A DNA stretch of 64,000 bases, taken from positions 200,178 to 264,177 of the forward strand of contig JAJFHA010000011.1 in NCBI GenBank assembly GCA_021775875.1, given 5' to 3'. Shown here in pieces: positions 8,701 through 17,482 of this stretch. Both the position numbers and the translations under genes were made by a program. The first letter of the stretch is position 1; the number at the start of each line of letters is the position of its first letter. The stretch comes from Hyphomicrobiales bacterium (GTDB taxonomy: Bacteria > Pseudomonadota > Alphaproteobacteria > Rhizobiales > NORP267). The notes beneath the pieces are model-generated. The model ran no database searches. It saw nothing but the letters and a program-made list of their open reading frames with translations, and was not told where the DNA came from.

Positions 8701-9276
8701 TCGGGTCATCCGCTACAGGATTATTTGTCGTCATTCAAAAAACGCAATATCAAGACGTGGCGCGAATTCTGCGAGGGTGTTTCATCTGGCCAGACAGCTG
8801 GAAAACTGGCCGGAATTGTATTGTACCGCAAAGAGCGCCGCAGCCAGAAAGGCACGCCTTACGCCTTTGTCGGTCTGTCGGACCCGTCCGGCCAATATGA
8901 AGCGGTCATATTCTCCGAATCCCTTGCCGATTACCGCGACCGGCTTGAAGCGGGCAGTATGGTGCAGGTTGTTGTTGAAGCGGAGATGCGCGACGGTGGC
9001 GAGGTGAAGGCTCAGATTACCAGAGTGGAAAAAATTGACGAGTCACCCACAGCCAAGCCGAAATCCCTGAAATTGCTACTTGATGAAACAGCCGATATTG
9101 AAAGCATCGCCAGCCGCCTTCCGGGTAAAGGTGTCGGCGAGGTTACATTTGTTGTGTTCAGCAAGGAGCGTCGTCAGGAAGTGGATATATTGCTGCCTGA
9201 AAAATTCGATATAACGCCTGAAAAAGCCGGTGCGCTGAAGGCTGTACCCGGCGTTCTGGATGTGATTCTGAACTGA
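5797..9276 (+). CDS. dnaE: DNA polymerase III alpha subunit
   Basis: Replicative DNA polymerase catalytic subunit, 1159 residues, the usual DnaE1 length. The N-terminal PHP domain starts with FVHLRVRSAYSLLQGALPV. The C-family polymerase core is clear: GPGRGSGAGSLVAWAL and the catalytic Asp pair in MPDFDIDFCQDRRDEVIAYV near residues 420-430. The helix-hairpin-helix region (FAGYGFNKSHSACYALIAYQ) and an OB-fold with GIVLYRKERRSQKGTPYAFV follow. There is no sign of the short error-prone DnaE2. It stands 3' of the accessory chemoreceptor block and 5' of rpsB. ATG 5797 is the first plausible start, and a 7-bp hairpin lies just upstream of it. Confidence 0.98.
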   Translation: MTDNLPDGGGPNFVHLRVRSAYSLLQGALPVSRLVELASADQMPALAVTDSGNLFGALEIAVKLAKAGVQPIIGCSLPIDLDCPEETDLSGDHEQGPLQNNHSINQSFPEIILIATNEGGYKNLLNLSSRAYLGSDGTGQAHITKGDLEQFSEGLIVLTGDSHGLLGKHILTGDEGAARSILSDLRRTFGDRLYVEIQRHGTDSERKTEPVLIQLAYELSVPLVATNDCHFPTESDFEAHDALMCIAEGKVVEDPNRHRLTPDHWFKSRTKMQALFADLPEALENSVEIAKRCNYWPEPSAPVLPTFFEGDEDGELRRNAEEGLKARLKAHGLAKGYSQEAYHERLEFELEVIVRMHYSGYFLIVADFIKWAKDQGIPVGPGRGSGAGSLVAWALTITDLDPMQFDLLFERFLNPERISMPDFDIDFCQDRRDEVIAYVRDRYGRSQVAQIITFGTLQSRIVLRDVGRVLQMRYGDIDALCKMIPNNPANPVSLFQAIAGEKRIQEARDNDPQVAKLLEISLRLEGLYRHASTHAAGLVIGDRPLVEMVPLYLDPRSDIPATQFSMKWVEQAGLVKFDFLGLKTLTVIQKTLTSLRKRDINLDISGLPLDDEKTYKMLAEGETVGVFQLESGGMRDLVRSTMPSVFEDIIALVALFRPGPMQNIPKYRASKLGEKKPEFLHETIEPVVKDTYGVIIYQEQVMQIAQVFSGYTLGEADLLRRAMGKKDQAEMDSQRTRFVEGAIERGVERARAEYVFELVDRFAGYGFNKSHSACYALIAYQTAYLKANYPVEFLAASMTLDINNTDKLNDFRGDAARLDIEILPPSINSSDVDFLPENGAIRYSLAAIRNVGRQAVAHIAACRKEEGPFNDLADFASRINPRQINRRAMENMTAAGAFDELTPNRAAVSKGADVILATAARNMENQQSGQNDLFAGTISEVSLSLPMSEPWLPVEQLNREFAALGLFLSGHPLQDYLSSFKKRNIKTWREFCEGVSSGQTAGKLAGIVLYRKERRSQKGTPYAFVGLSDPSGQYEAVIFSESLADYRDRLEAGSMVQVVVEAEMRDGGEVKAQITRVEKIDESPTAKPKSLKLLLDETADIESIASRLPGKGVGEVTFVVFSKERRQEVDILLPEKFDITPEKAGALKAVPGVLDVILN

Positions 9277-9484
9277 ATAAAATTTTCCTGTTCTGCCGGC
9301 TCGAAGCGGGGCTATACAGGGGGTTGTATTATGTCTCACAAAGCCCTATAAACCGCGCCATTCCACACGCAGGAGCTGGCTTCGCGGATAGATTTACGCC
9401 GTTGGTGCCGTCCGGTGTTTTTGGAGCAATTTGCTCCCTGAACAAATCCTGCGGAGGTTGAACCGGAAAAAAGGAAAACGGATC
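9277..9484 (+). promoter_or_regulatory. rpsB leader region with potential structured 5' UTR
   Basis: A 208-base gap with no gene. CGCAGGA at 9368-9374 can pair with TCCTGCG at 9447-9453, enclosing about 70 bases. Within it lies the near-perfect palindrome GGAGCAATTTGCTCC at 9423-9437. The closing stem ends on a GGAGG-like sequence, 28 bases before the rpsB start, and a second AAGGA lies at 9471-9475. This is the kind of structure used for ribosomal-protein autoregulation of rpsB. The pairing is seen in sequence; the function is inference. Confidence 0.35.
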
Positions 9485-10609
9485 ATGGCTCTGCCAGAAT
9501 TTAACATGCGCCAACTGCTCGAAGCTGGCGTTCACTTCGGACATCAAAAACATCGCTGGAACCCGAAAATGGCACCGTTCATTTTTGGCGCTCGCAACGA
9601 TATTCATATTCTCGACCTCGCCCAGACTGTACCATTGCTTCACCAGGCATTGAAAACGATCAGTGACACAGTAGCTTCCGGCGGTCGTATTCTGTTTGTT
9701 GGCACAAAGCGCCAGGCGTCTCAGCCGATTGCTGAAGCTGCCAAACGCTGTGCACAATATTATATCAATGAACGCTGGCTCGGTGGCACACTCACCAATT
9801 GGCGCACCATTTCCAATTCGATCAAGCGCCTGCGCCGGCTGGAAGAAATTCTGGATGGAGACGCGTCCGGTTTGGTGAAGAAGGAAATTCTCCAACTCAC
9901 CCGCGAGCGCAACAAGCTTGAGCGTGCACTTGGCGGTATTAAAGATATGGGCGGTGTCCCCAACATGATGTTGGTGATTGATACCAATAAAGAAACCTTG
10001 GCAATTGCTGAAGCCAATCGTTTGAATATCCCGGTTGCTGCAATTCTGGATTCAAACAGCGACCCGGCGGGTATCACCCATCCGATTCCCGGCAATGACG
10101 ATGCGGCACGCGCCATTACTTTCTATTGTGAATTGTTTGCCCGTGCAGCCGTTGATGGCCTGGAACGGTCCCAGTCTTCACGTGGCGTGGATATGGGCGA
10201 AGCAGTAGCGCCTGTTGTTGAGCCGGTTGTTGCGGCACCAGAACCGGTTGCGGAAGCGCCAGTTGTGGAAGCGCCAGTTGAAGAAGCGCCAGTGGTGGAA
10301 GCTCCAGTTGAAGAAGCTCCAGTTGAAACACCTGCGGCTCCGGCTGCGGACGAGCAGCCTGAAATCACAATGAGCGAAGATAAATTTATCAAGCTCGAAG
10401 GCCCGCGCGGCGAACAGGATGACTTGAAAAAAGTGAGCGGCGTTGGTCCTGTGATCGAACAAAAACTCAACGATATGGGCATCTACCATTATTGGCAGAT
10501 CGCCGCATTCACGCCGGAAGATATCGCAGCGGTTGATGATAGCCTGAATTTCAAGGGCCGTATCGAGCGCGATGATTGGGTTAAGCAGGCCAAAGACCTG
10601 AACGGTTGA
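9485..10609 (+). CDS. rpsB: 30S ribosomal protein S2 with long C-terminal extension
   Basis: S2 binds the head-body junction of the small subunit and is needed for S1 binding. ATG 9485 gives the standard N-terminus [20 protein letters not shown]. The S2 core runs to about residue 235, with [14 protein letters not shown] and VNPxT-like [13 protein letters not shown]. The protein then continues to 374 residues, over 100 longer than E. coli S2. First comes a Pro-Ala-Val-Glu linker of near repeats ([10 protein letters not shown]) at about 238-295, then a helix-hairpin-helix-like domain with [20 protein letters not shown] similar tail occurs in other alphaproteobacterial ribosomal proteins, from recollection. 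tsf follows after 66 bases. Confidence 0.97.
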   Translation: MALPEFNMRQLLEAGVHFGHQKHRWNPKMAPFIFGARNDIHILDLAQTVPLLHQALKTISDTVASGGRILFVGTKRQASQPIAEAAKRCAQYYINERWLGGTLTNWRTISNSIKRLRRLEEILDGDASGLVKKEILQLTRERNKLERALGGIKDMGGVPNMMLVIDTNKETLAIAEANRLNIPVAAILDSNSDPAGITHPIPGNDDAARAITFYCELFARAAVDGLERSQSSRGVDMGEAVAPVVEPVVAAPEPVAEAPVVEAPVEEAPVVEAPVEEAPVETPAAPAADEQPEITMSEDKFIKLEGPRGEQDDLKKVSGVGPVIEQKLNDMGIYHYWQIAAFTPEDIAAVDDSLNFKGRIERDDWVKQAKDLNG

Positions 10610-10621
10610 TCAGCGATCAAC
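10605..10621 (+). terminator. Intercistronic hairpin between rpsB and tsf
   Basis: GTTGATC-AGC-GATCAAC is a perfect 7-bp stem with a 3-base loop that overlaps the rpsB stop codon. No immediate U-run follows; a TTTT occurs about 20 bases later. It is more likely an mRNA-stability or partial attenuation element than a full terminator. Confidence 0.35.
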
Positions 10622-10675
10622 AGCTTTGGACTGAATTTGGTTTTAAAATTGAGAATATGACAGGAGACACTTGTC

Positions 10676-11605
10676 GTGGCTAATATTACAGGCGCGCTGG
10701 TAAAAGAACTGCGCGATAAAACCGGCGTTGGCATGATGGATTGCAAAAACGCGCTCACGGAAAATGATGGCGATATCGAAGCCGCAATCGACTGGTTGCG
10801 TGCCAAGGGGCTTGCCAAGGCAGATAAAAAATCCGGGCGCATTGCTGCTGAGGGTCTTGTAGCGATTGCAACCGAAGGCAATCGCGGCGTTGTGGTCGAA
10901 GTCAATTCCGAAACTGATTTTGTTGCACTCACCGAGCGATTCCAGTCAATGGTCAAGGAAATATCCGGCCTGGCGCTTGCCAATGACGGTAATTTCGAAG
11001 CTTTATCAGCTGCGAATTATCCTGGTACTTCCGGCGACGTTGCAGCGCATATCAGGGAAATGGTCGGTTCAATTGGCGAGAACATGAACCTGCGCCGTTC
11101 CGGCGGTTTGAGTGTCGAAAATGGCGTGGTCGCATCATACATGCACAACGCTGTATCGCCTGACCTCGGCAAAATCGGTGTCTTGGTTGCTCTGGAATCT
11201 GAAGGTGATCCGGCGCAACTGATGGCGCTTGGTAAACAAGTCGCGATGCATATAGCAGCTGCCAGCCCATTGGCACTTTCGGTTGAAGAACTGGATCAGG
11301 ACATTGTTGCCCGTGAACGCCAAGTTCAGGTGGAGCAGGCGCGTGAATCCGGCAAGCCTGAAGAGATCATCGAAAAGATGGTCGATGGGCGCATGCGCAA
11401 ATATTTTTCCGATGTGGTTCTTTTGTCCCAGACCTATGTGATCGATGGTGAAAGCCAGGTTGGTGACGCCATTCAGGCGGCTGCCAAGGAGATAGGGTCT
11501 CCGATCACTGTGAAAGCGTTTGAACGGTTTGCCCTGGGTGAAGGTATTGAGAAAAAGACAGAAGACTTCGCGGCCGAAGTCGCGGCGACTGCTGCCGGCA
11601 ATTAA
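10676..11605 (+). CDS. tsf: Translation elongation factor Ts
   Basis: EF-Ts recycles EF-Tu-GDP to EF-Tu-GTP. The 309-residue protein starts at a GTG with CAGGAGA about 9 bases upstream. The UBA-like N-terminus contains VKELRDKTGVGMMDCKNAL, and the conserved core motif appears as EVNSETDFVALTERF. The C-terminal part includes VLLSQTYVIDGESQVGD, the usual dimerisation end. It is downstream of rpsB in the universal pairing and is followed by a clear intrinsic terminator, so rpsB-tsf form one unit separate from pyrH. Confidence 0.97.
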   Translation: MANITGALVKELRDKTGVGMMDCKNALTENDGDIEAAIDWLRAKGLAKADKKSGRIAAEGLVAIATEGNRGVVVEVNSETDFVALTERFQSMVKEISGLALANDGNFEALSAANYPGTSGDVAAHIREMVGSIGENMNLRRSGGLSVENGVVASYMHNAVSPDLGKIGVLVALESEGDPAQLMALGKQVAMHIAAASPLALSVEELDQDIVARERQVQVEQARESGKPEEIIEKMVDGRMRKYFSDVVLLSQTYVIDGESQVGDAIQAAAKEIGSPITVKAFERFALGEGIEKKTEDFAAEVAATAAGN

Positions 11606-11609
11606 TTCA

Positions 11610-11643
11610 GGACGGGGGCATTGACCCCTGTCCTTTTCTTTAC
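11610..11643 (+). terminator. Rho-independent terminator after tsf
   Basis: GGACGGGGG pairs with CCCCTGTCC (9 bp including one G-U) around a CATTGA loop at 11610-11633, followed directly by TTTTCTTT. It lies 5 bases after the tsf stop. Confidence 0.8.
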
Positions 11644-11804
11644 CACCCGTTTCCAGAGCGAATATGCGCCAATGCCTTGCAGGGCAGGCCAAAATTCGTC
11701 CTAATGTGCAAATCCGAGACATGATTCTGCCATCACGATGGTTGAATGTGTTCCGGAGCATTTTTTCCCCGTGATTTCGAACGGAATATCCGGAGGGTGG
11801 GTAA

Positions 11805-12524
11805 GTGAGCGCGAAACCTGAATATCACCGTGTAATGCTAAAACTGTCGGGTGAAGCTCTGATGGGTCCGTCAGATTTTGGCTTGCATCAGGAAACCGTT
11901 GAAACAATCACCAATGCGATTGTGGACATTGCCAAAGCCGGAATTTCCGTCGCGATTGTTGTTGGCGCGGGTAATATTTTCCGTGGGGTCTCTGGTGCAG
12001 CTTCCGGCATGGCGCGGGCGCAGGCCGATCAGATGGGAATGTTGGCAACGGTCATGAATGCCTTGGCGCTCGAAGATATCCTGACCAAAAAAGGCTTGGA
12101 TACGAGGGCCATGTCGGCTGTCCCGATCAACGGTGTTTGCGAACCTTTTGCGCGCAAACCGGCATTGGCGCATCTGGCAGCAGGGCGCGCGGTAATATGC
12201 GCGGGCGGCACCGGTAATCCGTTTTTCACAACTGATACCGCAGCAGCACTTCGGGCAGTAGAGCTGGATTGTGATATTTTGTTGAAAGCGACTCAGGTGG
12301 ATGGCGTCTATTCTGACGACCCGAAAACCAACCCGGATGCAACCCGGTTTGATAATCTCAGCTATAGCGAAGTGCTGGCAAAAAATCTCCAGGTCATGGA
12401 CGCAGCTGCGATTTCAATCGCGCGCGAAAATAATTTACCGGTCATTATCTCTTCAATTCAGGATCCTGCATCAATGCTTTCGGTATTGTGCGGACAGGGA
12501 CGTTTTACAATAATAGGGAAATAA
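11805..12524 (+). CDS. pyrH: UMP kinase
   Basis: Hexameric kinase that phosphorylates UMP to UDP, the entry to UTP and CTP pools. The 239-residue protein has the amino-acid kinase fold. The N-terminal phosphate loop region is [12 protein letters not shown], the glycine-rich [10 protein letters not shown] follows at about residue 50, and [14 protein letters not shown] matches the nucleotide-binding loop. Translation starts at GTG 11805, preceded by a strong GGAGGGTGG. The 160-base gap after the tsf terminator suggests its own promoter. It leads the pyrH-frr-uppS-cdsA-dxr unit. Confidence 0.97.
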   Translation: MSAKPEYHRVMLKLSGEALMGPSDFGLHQETVETITNAIVDIAKAGISVAIVVGAGNIFRGVSGAASGMARAQADQMGMLATVMNALALEDILTKKGLDTRAMSAVPINGVCEPFARKPALAHLAAGRAVICAGGTGNPFFTTDTAAALRAVELDCDILLKATQVDGVYSDDPKTNPDATRFDNLSYSEVLAKNLQVMDAAAISIARENNLPVIISSIQDPASMLSVLCGQGRFTIIGK

Positions 12525-12596
12525 TTTCTCCAAACGATTGGAACATCGCTCCGGGCGCGATATCCTTTATACGGACATTTGCAGGAGCATGTGAAC

Positions 12597-13160
12597 ATGG
12601 CCGACGAAGAATTTGAATCTGACGATATCCAGCGACGCATGGATGGGGCATTTACCAATCTGAAAACAGAGTTTGCAGGCTTGCGAACTGGTCGTGCGTC
12701 TTCGGGGCTCGTCGAAAATCTGGCGATAGATGCTTATGGCGCAGCAACTCCGCTCAGTCAGGTGGCGACCATATCAGTTCCTGAGGCACGCATGATCTCG
12801 GTGCAGGTTTGGGATAAAACTCTGGCTCCAGCAGTGGAGAAGGCAATCCGGGAATCCAGTCTTGGGCTTAATCCCATTGTTGAAGGCACGTTGATGCGGC
12901 TGCCTATTCCGGAACTAAACGAAGAACGCCGTCAGGAAATTGCCAAAGTTGCCCATAAATATGCAGAACAAGCAAGGATCGCGGTTCGCAATGTGCGGCG
13001 TGATGGCATGGATCAACTCAAAAAACTCGAGCGTGATGGTCATATGAGCGAAGACGAACATCGTCTCTGGAGCGAAGAAATTCAGAGCATGACCGATTCT
13101 GTTATCAAGGAAATTGACGGAGCGCTTGAAGCCAAGGAATCCGAGGTCATGCAGGTCTGA
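12597..13160 (+). CDS. frr: Ribosome recycling factor
   Basis: RRF splits post-termination ribosomes together with EF-G. From ATG 12597 the protein has 187 residues, standard for the family. Signature segments are [17 protein letters not shown], then [20 protein letters not shown], and the C-terminal helix-bundle stretch [20 protein letters not shown] chose ATG 12597 over upstream in-frame starts because AGGAG at 12583-12587 has proper spacing to it. uppS begins 2 bases after the stop, so translation is probably coupled. Confidence 0.97.
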   Translation: MADEEFESDDIQRRMDGAFTNLKTEFAGLRTGRASSGLVENLAIDAYGAATPLSQVATISVPEARMISVQVWDKTLAPAVEKAIRESSLGLNPIVEGTLMRLPIPELNEERRQEIAKVAHKYAEQARIAVRNVRRDGMDQLKKLERDGHMSEDEHRLWSEEIQSMTDSVIKEIDGALEAKESEVMQV

Positions 13161-13162
13161 TT

Positions 13163-13972
13163 ATGGAAGCGACGCTAAAGGCGCGGGCCGTAAACAATCC
13201 CGGAAACGGCGTTGGTGAAAGCGCGGTTGCACCGAAACATATTGTTGGTGGCAACGACCGGCTGCCAACCCACATCGCTGTCATCATGGACGGTAATGGG
13301 CGGTGGGCGCAGGAGCGCGGGTTGCCGCGCACTCAGGGCCACCGCGCCGGGCTGGACGCCTTGCGGCTGTGCATTCAAGGTGCTGGTGATCGCGGTATTC
13401 GCTATTTGACAATTTTTGCTTTTTCCAGTGAAAACTGGTCGCGGCCTAAATCTGAAATTGATGACCTGATGGGTCTCCTAAAGACATTTATTCGCCGCGA
13501 TCTGAAAAAATTGCACAAGAACGGCGTCCAGGTTCGAATGATCGGGAACCGGAGCAATTTGAAGCCTGAAATTCTAAATCAGATCGAAGAAGCGGAAACG
13601 CTGACTAGGGACAACAGCAAGATGACCCTGGTTATCGCTTTTAATTACGGTGCCCGAAACGAGATGGTGCGTGTGGTTCAGGGCTTGGTCGCGTCGGCGG
13701 AAAATGGTGAGGTTTCGGCTGGAGATATTACCGAAGAAATGATTTCCGGTCAGCTTGACACAGCGGGTATTCCCGAACCAGATCTTCTCATCCGCACCAG
13801 CGGAGAGGAACGAATTTCGAATTTCCTGTTGTGGCAATGCGCCTATACCGAATTTGTTTTCACCGATATTTACTGGCCCGATTTTGACGGCGAGGCGCTG
13901 GATAAGGCGATCGAAGAATATTCCAGCCGGAACCGCCGCTTTGGCAATGTCGAGAATGTAGCCGGGGCCTGA
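13163..13972 (+). CDS. uppS: Isoprenyl transferase (undecaprenyl diphosphate synthase)
   Basis: A cis-prenyltransferase that extends farnesyl diphosphate with IPP to C55-PP, the carrier lipid for peptidoglycan and LPS. The signature HIAVIMDGNGRWAQERG places the catalytic Asp at about residue 43. Later conserved blocks are FAFSSENWSRP and PEPDLLIRTSGEERISNFLL. The 269-residue length includes about 35 extra residues before the core; a shorter in-frame start is possible, but ATG 13163 sits 2 bases after the frr stop. It neighbours cdsA and dxr, the usual lipid-precursor cluster. Confidence 0.96.
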   Translation: MEATLKARAVNNPGNGVGESAVAPKHIVGGNDRLPTHIAVIMDGNGRWAQERGLPRTQGHRAGLDALRLCIQGAGDRGIRYLTIFAFSSENWSRPKSEIDDLMGLLKTFIRRDLKKLHKNGVQVRMIGNRSNLKPEILNQIEEAETLTRDNSKMTLVIAFNYGARNEMVRVVQGLVASAENGEVSAGDITEEMISGQLDTAGIPEPDLLIRTSGEERISNFLLWQCAYTEFVFTDIYWPDFDGEALDKAIEEYSSRNRRFGNVENVAGA

Positions 13973-14011
13973 CAAATTGTACGCCAGTCAAAATACTGAA
14001 AATCTGAGCGC

Positions 14012-14830
14012 ATGGCTCTGAACAATTTAACCCAACGCATTGTTTCGGCAGCAATTCTTGTTCCGGCAGTACTAGCTATTGTCTGGTTGGGTGGTTGGCC
14101 ATTCACGGCACTTGCTTTGATAACCGGTATTCTCATTTTACGTGAATGGAATACAATCACCAAAGGCAGGCCGGTTGATATGGCGCTCGGTGCCTTTGTC
14201 CTGGTTATCACAATTTTCCTGGCCCATATGGGTCTGGACGGGATTGCTATATCCCTCCTGACCGGTTTTGTTGCTGGGATCATGTTGGTGGATCTGGTTC
14301 GCAAAAAGAATAGCAGATGGATGGTATCGGGACTATTTTATGCCTGCCTGCCGATACTCGCCCTGATCATGATCCGAACCAGTCAAGTTCAGGCTTTGCA
14401 CGCTATACTTTTTATCCTGGTCGCGGTGTGGGTCACGGATTCAGCTGCTTACTTCGCCGGGCGCGCAATCGGCGGACCAAAACTCTGGCCTTCCGTATCT
14501 CCGAACAAGACCTGGGCCGGGTTGCTTGGTGGCATGGCGGGCGCTGGAATTGCGGGTGGCATTTTTGCATGGACCACTGGAAATGCTAGTATGGTGGTGC
14601 TTATCCTGCTCGGTGCAGTTCTGGCTTTGGTATCCCAGGGAGGGGACTTGTTTGAATCCTCGGTAAAGCGCCGTTTCAATGTCAAAGATTCCGGGAACAT
14701 TATTCCGGGACATGGCGGGATAATGGACCGCGTAGACGGACTAGTGGCGGCGGCGGTATTCGCCGCGATCATTGGTGTATCACGCGCCGGATTTGAAAAT
14801 GTTGCAGCGGGTATTTTGCAATGGCAATAG
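14012..14830 (+). CDS. cdsA: Phosphatidate cytidylyltransferase
   Basis: An integral inner-membrane enzyme making CDP-diacylglycerol from phosphatidate and CTP, the branch point of phospholipid synthesis. The 272-residue protein has about seven or eight hydrophobic helices. The C-terminal CDS signature is clear: SPNKTWAGLLGG, then QGGDLFESSVKRRFNVKDSG and IIPGHGGIMDRVDGL, holding the metal-binding acidic residues. Its last 10 bases overlap the dxr start, a strong sign of cotranscription. Confidence 0.96.
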   Translation: MALNNLTQRIVSAAILVPAVLAIVWLGGWPFTALALITGILILREWNTITKGRPVDMALGAFVLVITIFLAHMGLDGIAISLLTGFVAGIMLVDLVRKKNSRWMVSGLFYACLPILALIMIRTSQVQALHAILFILVAVWVTDSAAYFAGRAIGGPKLWPSVSPNKTWAGLLGGMAGAGIAGGIFAWTTGNASMVVLILLGAVLALVSQGGDLFESSVKRRFNVKDSGNIIPGHGGIMDRVDGLVAAAVFAAIIGVSRAGFENVAAGILQWQ

Positions 14831-16050
14831 GAATACAGAATGCGCCCATGCAGGGCATGAACAAAAGTGGGACTGGGGAAATTCGCCGTGTCAGTGTGCT
14901 CGGCTCAACAGGTTCAATCGGTCGAAATACAGTTGAGCTGTTGGCGGCAAACCGCGACGCTTATGAAGTTCAGGCTCTGGTAGCAAACCGCAACGCTGAA
15001 TTGCTCGCTAGCCAGGCTATCGAACTTGGTGCCAGGTTGGCAATTGTCGCAGATGACAGCGCATACCAGACGTTGAAGTCGGCCCTTTCCGGCACAGGTA
15101 TCGACGCCGCATCCGGTCCGGTTGCGGTTGAAGCTGCGGCCAGGCTTCCGGCTGACTGGATAATGGCGGCTATCGTCGGGGCGGCAGGCCTGAAACCCAC
15201 AGTTGCAGCGCTCGAACAGGGCACAATTGTGGCCCTCGCCAACAAGGAATGTCTGGTTTGCGCGGGCCGGGCTTTTATGGCCTGTGCCGCGGAAAACGGT
15301 ACGATTATTCTGCCCGTAGATTCTGAGCATAGCGCCATTTTCCAATCCCTCGACCAACCCCTTAAAGGAGGGTTGGAAAGCATCACATTGACCGCATCTG
15401 GTGGCCCGTTCCGTACCTGGACCCGGGAACGGATGGCGGTGGCGCGCCCTGAAGACGCATTGCGCCATCCGAACTGGGACATGGGGTCAAAAGTCACAAT
15501 CGATTCCGCCACCATGATGAACAAGGGTCTGGAATTAATTGAAGCACATCATCTGTTCAATCTTGATAGCGACCGGATCGAAGTGTTGGTTCATCCTGAA
15601 TCCATAATTCACGGCATGGCAACTTATGCAGATGGAACCGTCATGGCGCAAATGGGCGTACCTGACATGCGCACTCCGATTGCGGTTTCCCTCGCTTGGC
15701 CGCAACGGATGGCAGCGCCGGTTGCAAAACTGGATCTGGCTGAAATTAAATCACTCACGTTTGAAAAGCCGGATATAAAAAAATTTCCGGCAATCCAGTT
15801 AGCTCGCGATGCCATGGCGGCAGGGGATCAGGCCGCGACCATTCTCAACGCCACCAACGAGTTGGCGGTTGCAGCATTTCTCGATAAAAAAATAGGGTTT
15901 CTCGATATTGCCGGTCTTGTAGGCGAACGGTTGGCAAGGGCCGATTTTGTCTTTGGTGAAGATACCTCTTCAGATATCGATTCCCTTCTTGCTCTTGACC
16001 AGGAAACGCGGCATTTAGCGGGTGAAGAGATTCTCGCAAAGGCCTCCTGA
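14821..16050 (+). CDS. dxr: 1-deoxy-D-xylulose 5-phosphate reductoisomerase
   Basis: The second step of the MEP isoprenoid pathway, converting DXP to MEP with NADPH. The 409-residue protein has the NADPH-binding GSTGSIGRNTVELL at its N-terminus, the metal and substrate region LPVDSEHSAIFQSL, the catalytic-loop sequence HPNWDMGSKVTIDSATMMNKG and HPESIIHGM. Three in-frame ATGs lie within the first 13 codons; ATG 14821 overlaps cdsA, while later ones would trim a non-conserved leader. Dxr feeds IPP to the nearby UppS. A terminator follows at 16071. Confidence 0.97.
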   Translation: MAIGIQNAPMQGMNKSGTGEIRRVSVLGSTGSIGRNTVELLAANRDAYEVQALVANRNAELLASQAIELGARLAIVADDSAYQTLKSALSGTGIDAASGPVAVEAAARLPADWIMAAIVGAAGLKPTVAALEQGTIVALANKECLVCAGRAFMACAAENGTIILPVDSEHSAIFQSLDQPLKGGLESITLTASGGPFRTWTRERMAVARPEDALRHPNWDMGSKVTIDSATMMNKGLELIEAHHLFNLDSDRIEVLVHPESIIHGMATYADGTVMAQMGVPDMRTPIAVSLAWPQRMAAPVAKLDLAEIKSLTFEKPDIKKFPAIQLARDAMAAGDQAATILNATNELAVAAFLDKKIGFLDIAGLVGERLARADFVFGEDTSSDIDSLLALDQETRHLAGEEILAKAS

Positions 16051-16070
16051 TTTGATCTCCTGTTTCAACT

Positions 16071-16097
16071 GTATGCCGCTTTGCGGTATGCCTTTTT
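16071..16097 (+). terminator. Rho-independent terminator after dxr
   Basis: GTATGCCGC and GCGGTATGC form a 9-bp stem (two G-U pairs) with a TTT loop, followed by C and TTTTT at 16093-16097. It lies 21 bases after the dxr stop, separating the pyrH-dxr unit from rseP. Confidence 0.65.
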
Positions 16098-16179
16098 AAT
16101 GCCTGATTTCAAGATAGGTTAGGAATGGTCGCGATATGCGCACCCGAGTGAATGGTGGCCCGAGTTATAGGTGAATTGA

Positions 16180-17325
16180 ATGGAATTAATTTCTAGCCTC
16201 CTGGAAAATGCCGGTTCTTTGTCCGGTTATATCTTGCCATTCCTGTTCGTTCTGACGATCGTGGTTTTCTTTCATGAGCTTGGACATTTCCTCGTCGCGC
16301 GCTGGAACGGCGTAACCGTCACCGTTTTTTCCGTCGGTTTTGGCAAGGAAATTTTCGGTTGGTACGACAAGCACGGCACCAGATGGCGGATTTCCTGGTT
16401 GCCACTTGGTGGCTATGTAAAATTTCTCGATGATGAAGGTGCGGCCAGTACGCCTGACGTGGAAATGATTGAGGCCATGAACGAGGAAGAGCGGGAAGGG
16501 GCATTCCACCTGAAACCGCTGGGAGCTCGAGCTGCCGTGGTGGCAGCGGGTCCGATCGCGAATTTCATTCTCGCAATTGTTATTTTCTCGATCATGTTCG
16601 CTTTTGTCGGTCGGCAAACAACAAGTGCCCGGGTTGATTCTATTGCTGAAGACAGCGCTGCAGAAGAAGCCGGGTTTCAGGCCGGTGATCTGGTTTTGGT
16701 GATCGAAGGCAGCGAAATTGAATCTTTTGCCGATATGCAGCGCATCGTCAGTGTCAGTGCCGATGAGGAGCTGGAATTTCTGGTTGACCGTGGCGGCTTA
16801 GAAGTTTCAATTCTGGCAACCCCAAAACGGCGGGAAATTACAGATCGTTTTGGAAATGTTCAGAAAGTAGGCCTTATCGGAATAACCAGAAGCGCCCAGC
16901 CAGAGGATTTTATCCTCGTCAAGTATCCTGTTCATGAAGCGGTTTGGCGCGGGACGCAAGAAACCTGGTTCGTTATCGCCAGAACCATGGGTTATTTGTA
17001 CGACGTGATTATTGGGCGCGAAGATGCCAGCCAGCTTGGTGGACCCATCAGAATCGCCCAGATTTCCGGGCAGGTTGCAACATTGGGGGTCGCTGCTCTG
17101 ATCCATCTGGCTGCCGTCCTGTCAGTCAGTATCGGGCTCATTAACCTGTTTCCTGTTCCCATGCTGGACGGCGGCCATCTTCTCTATTATTTGATCGAAG
17201 CGGTGAGGGGGCGGCCGTTGAGTGATAACGCCAAAGAAATGGGGTTTCGCGTCGGAATGGCGCTGTTGCTTATGTTAATGATCTTTGCAACCTGGAATGA
17301 CGTGACCAACTTGTCACTGTTATAA
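16180..17325 (+). CDS. rseP: Site-2 intramembrane zinc metalloprotease RseP
   Basis: RseP cleaves anti-sigma factors and remnant signal peptides within the membrane. The 381-residue protein has HELGH at residues 32-36 in the first membrane helix (zinc ligands and catalytic Glu) and the third ligand motif NLFPVPMLDGGHLL near 321-334. A single PDZ domain lies at about 145-215 (AAEEAGFQAGDLVLVIEGSE), whereas E. coli RseP has two. The C-terminal helix is MGFRVGMALLLMLMIFATW. It precedes bamA, the usual envelope-stress and assembly pairing. Confidence 0.96.
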   Translation: MELISSLLENAGSLSGYILPFLFVLTIVVFFHELGHFLVARWNGVTVTVFSVGFGKEIFGWYDKHGTRWRISWLPLGGYVKFLDDEGAASTPDVEMIEAMNEEEREGAFHLKPLGARAAVVAAGPIANFILAIVIFSIMFAFVGRQTTSARVDSIAEDSAAEEAGFQAGDLVLVIEGSEIESFADMQRIVSVSADEELEFLVDRGGLEVSILATPKRREITDRFGNVQKVGLIGITRSAQPEDFILVKYPVHEAVWRGTQETWFVIARTMGYLYDVIIGREDASQLGGPIRIAQISGQVATLGVAALIHLAAVLSVSIGLINLFPVPMLDGGHLLYYLIEAVRGRPLSDNAKEMGFRVGMALLLMLMIFATWNDVTNLSLL

Positions 17326-17482
17326 TAAAAGTACGATGTTTCCGTGGGTTAAGTGTTTTCATTGTGTAAAAAAAACGTTACAAGTGTTTTGGAACTGGCC
17401 TGTGAGCACGTATAAGTGAGTCGTGGGTATATGAGGATTTGCGGCCTGACTGGCAGCTTGAATTTCGGGGAATTCATACCGT

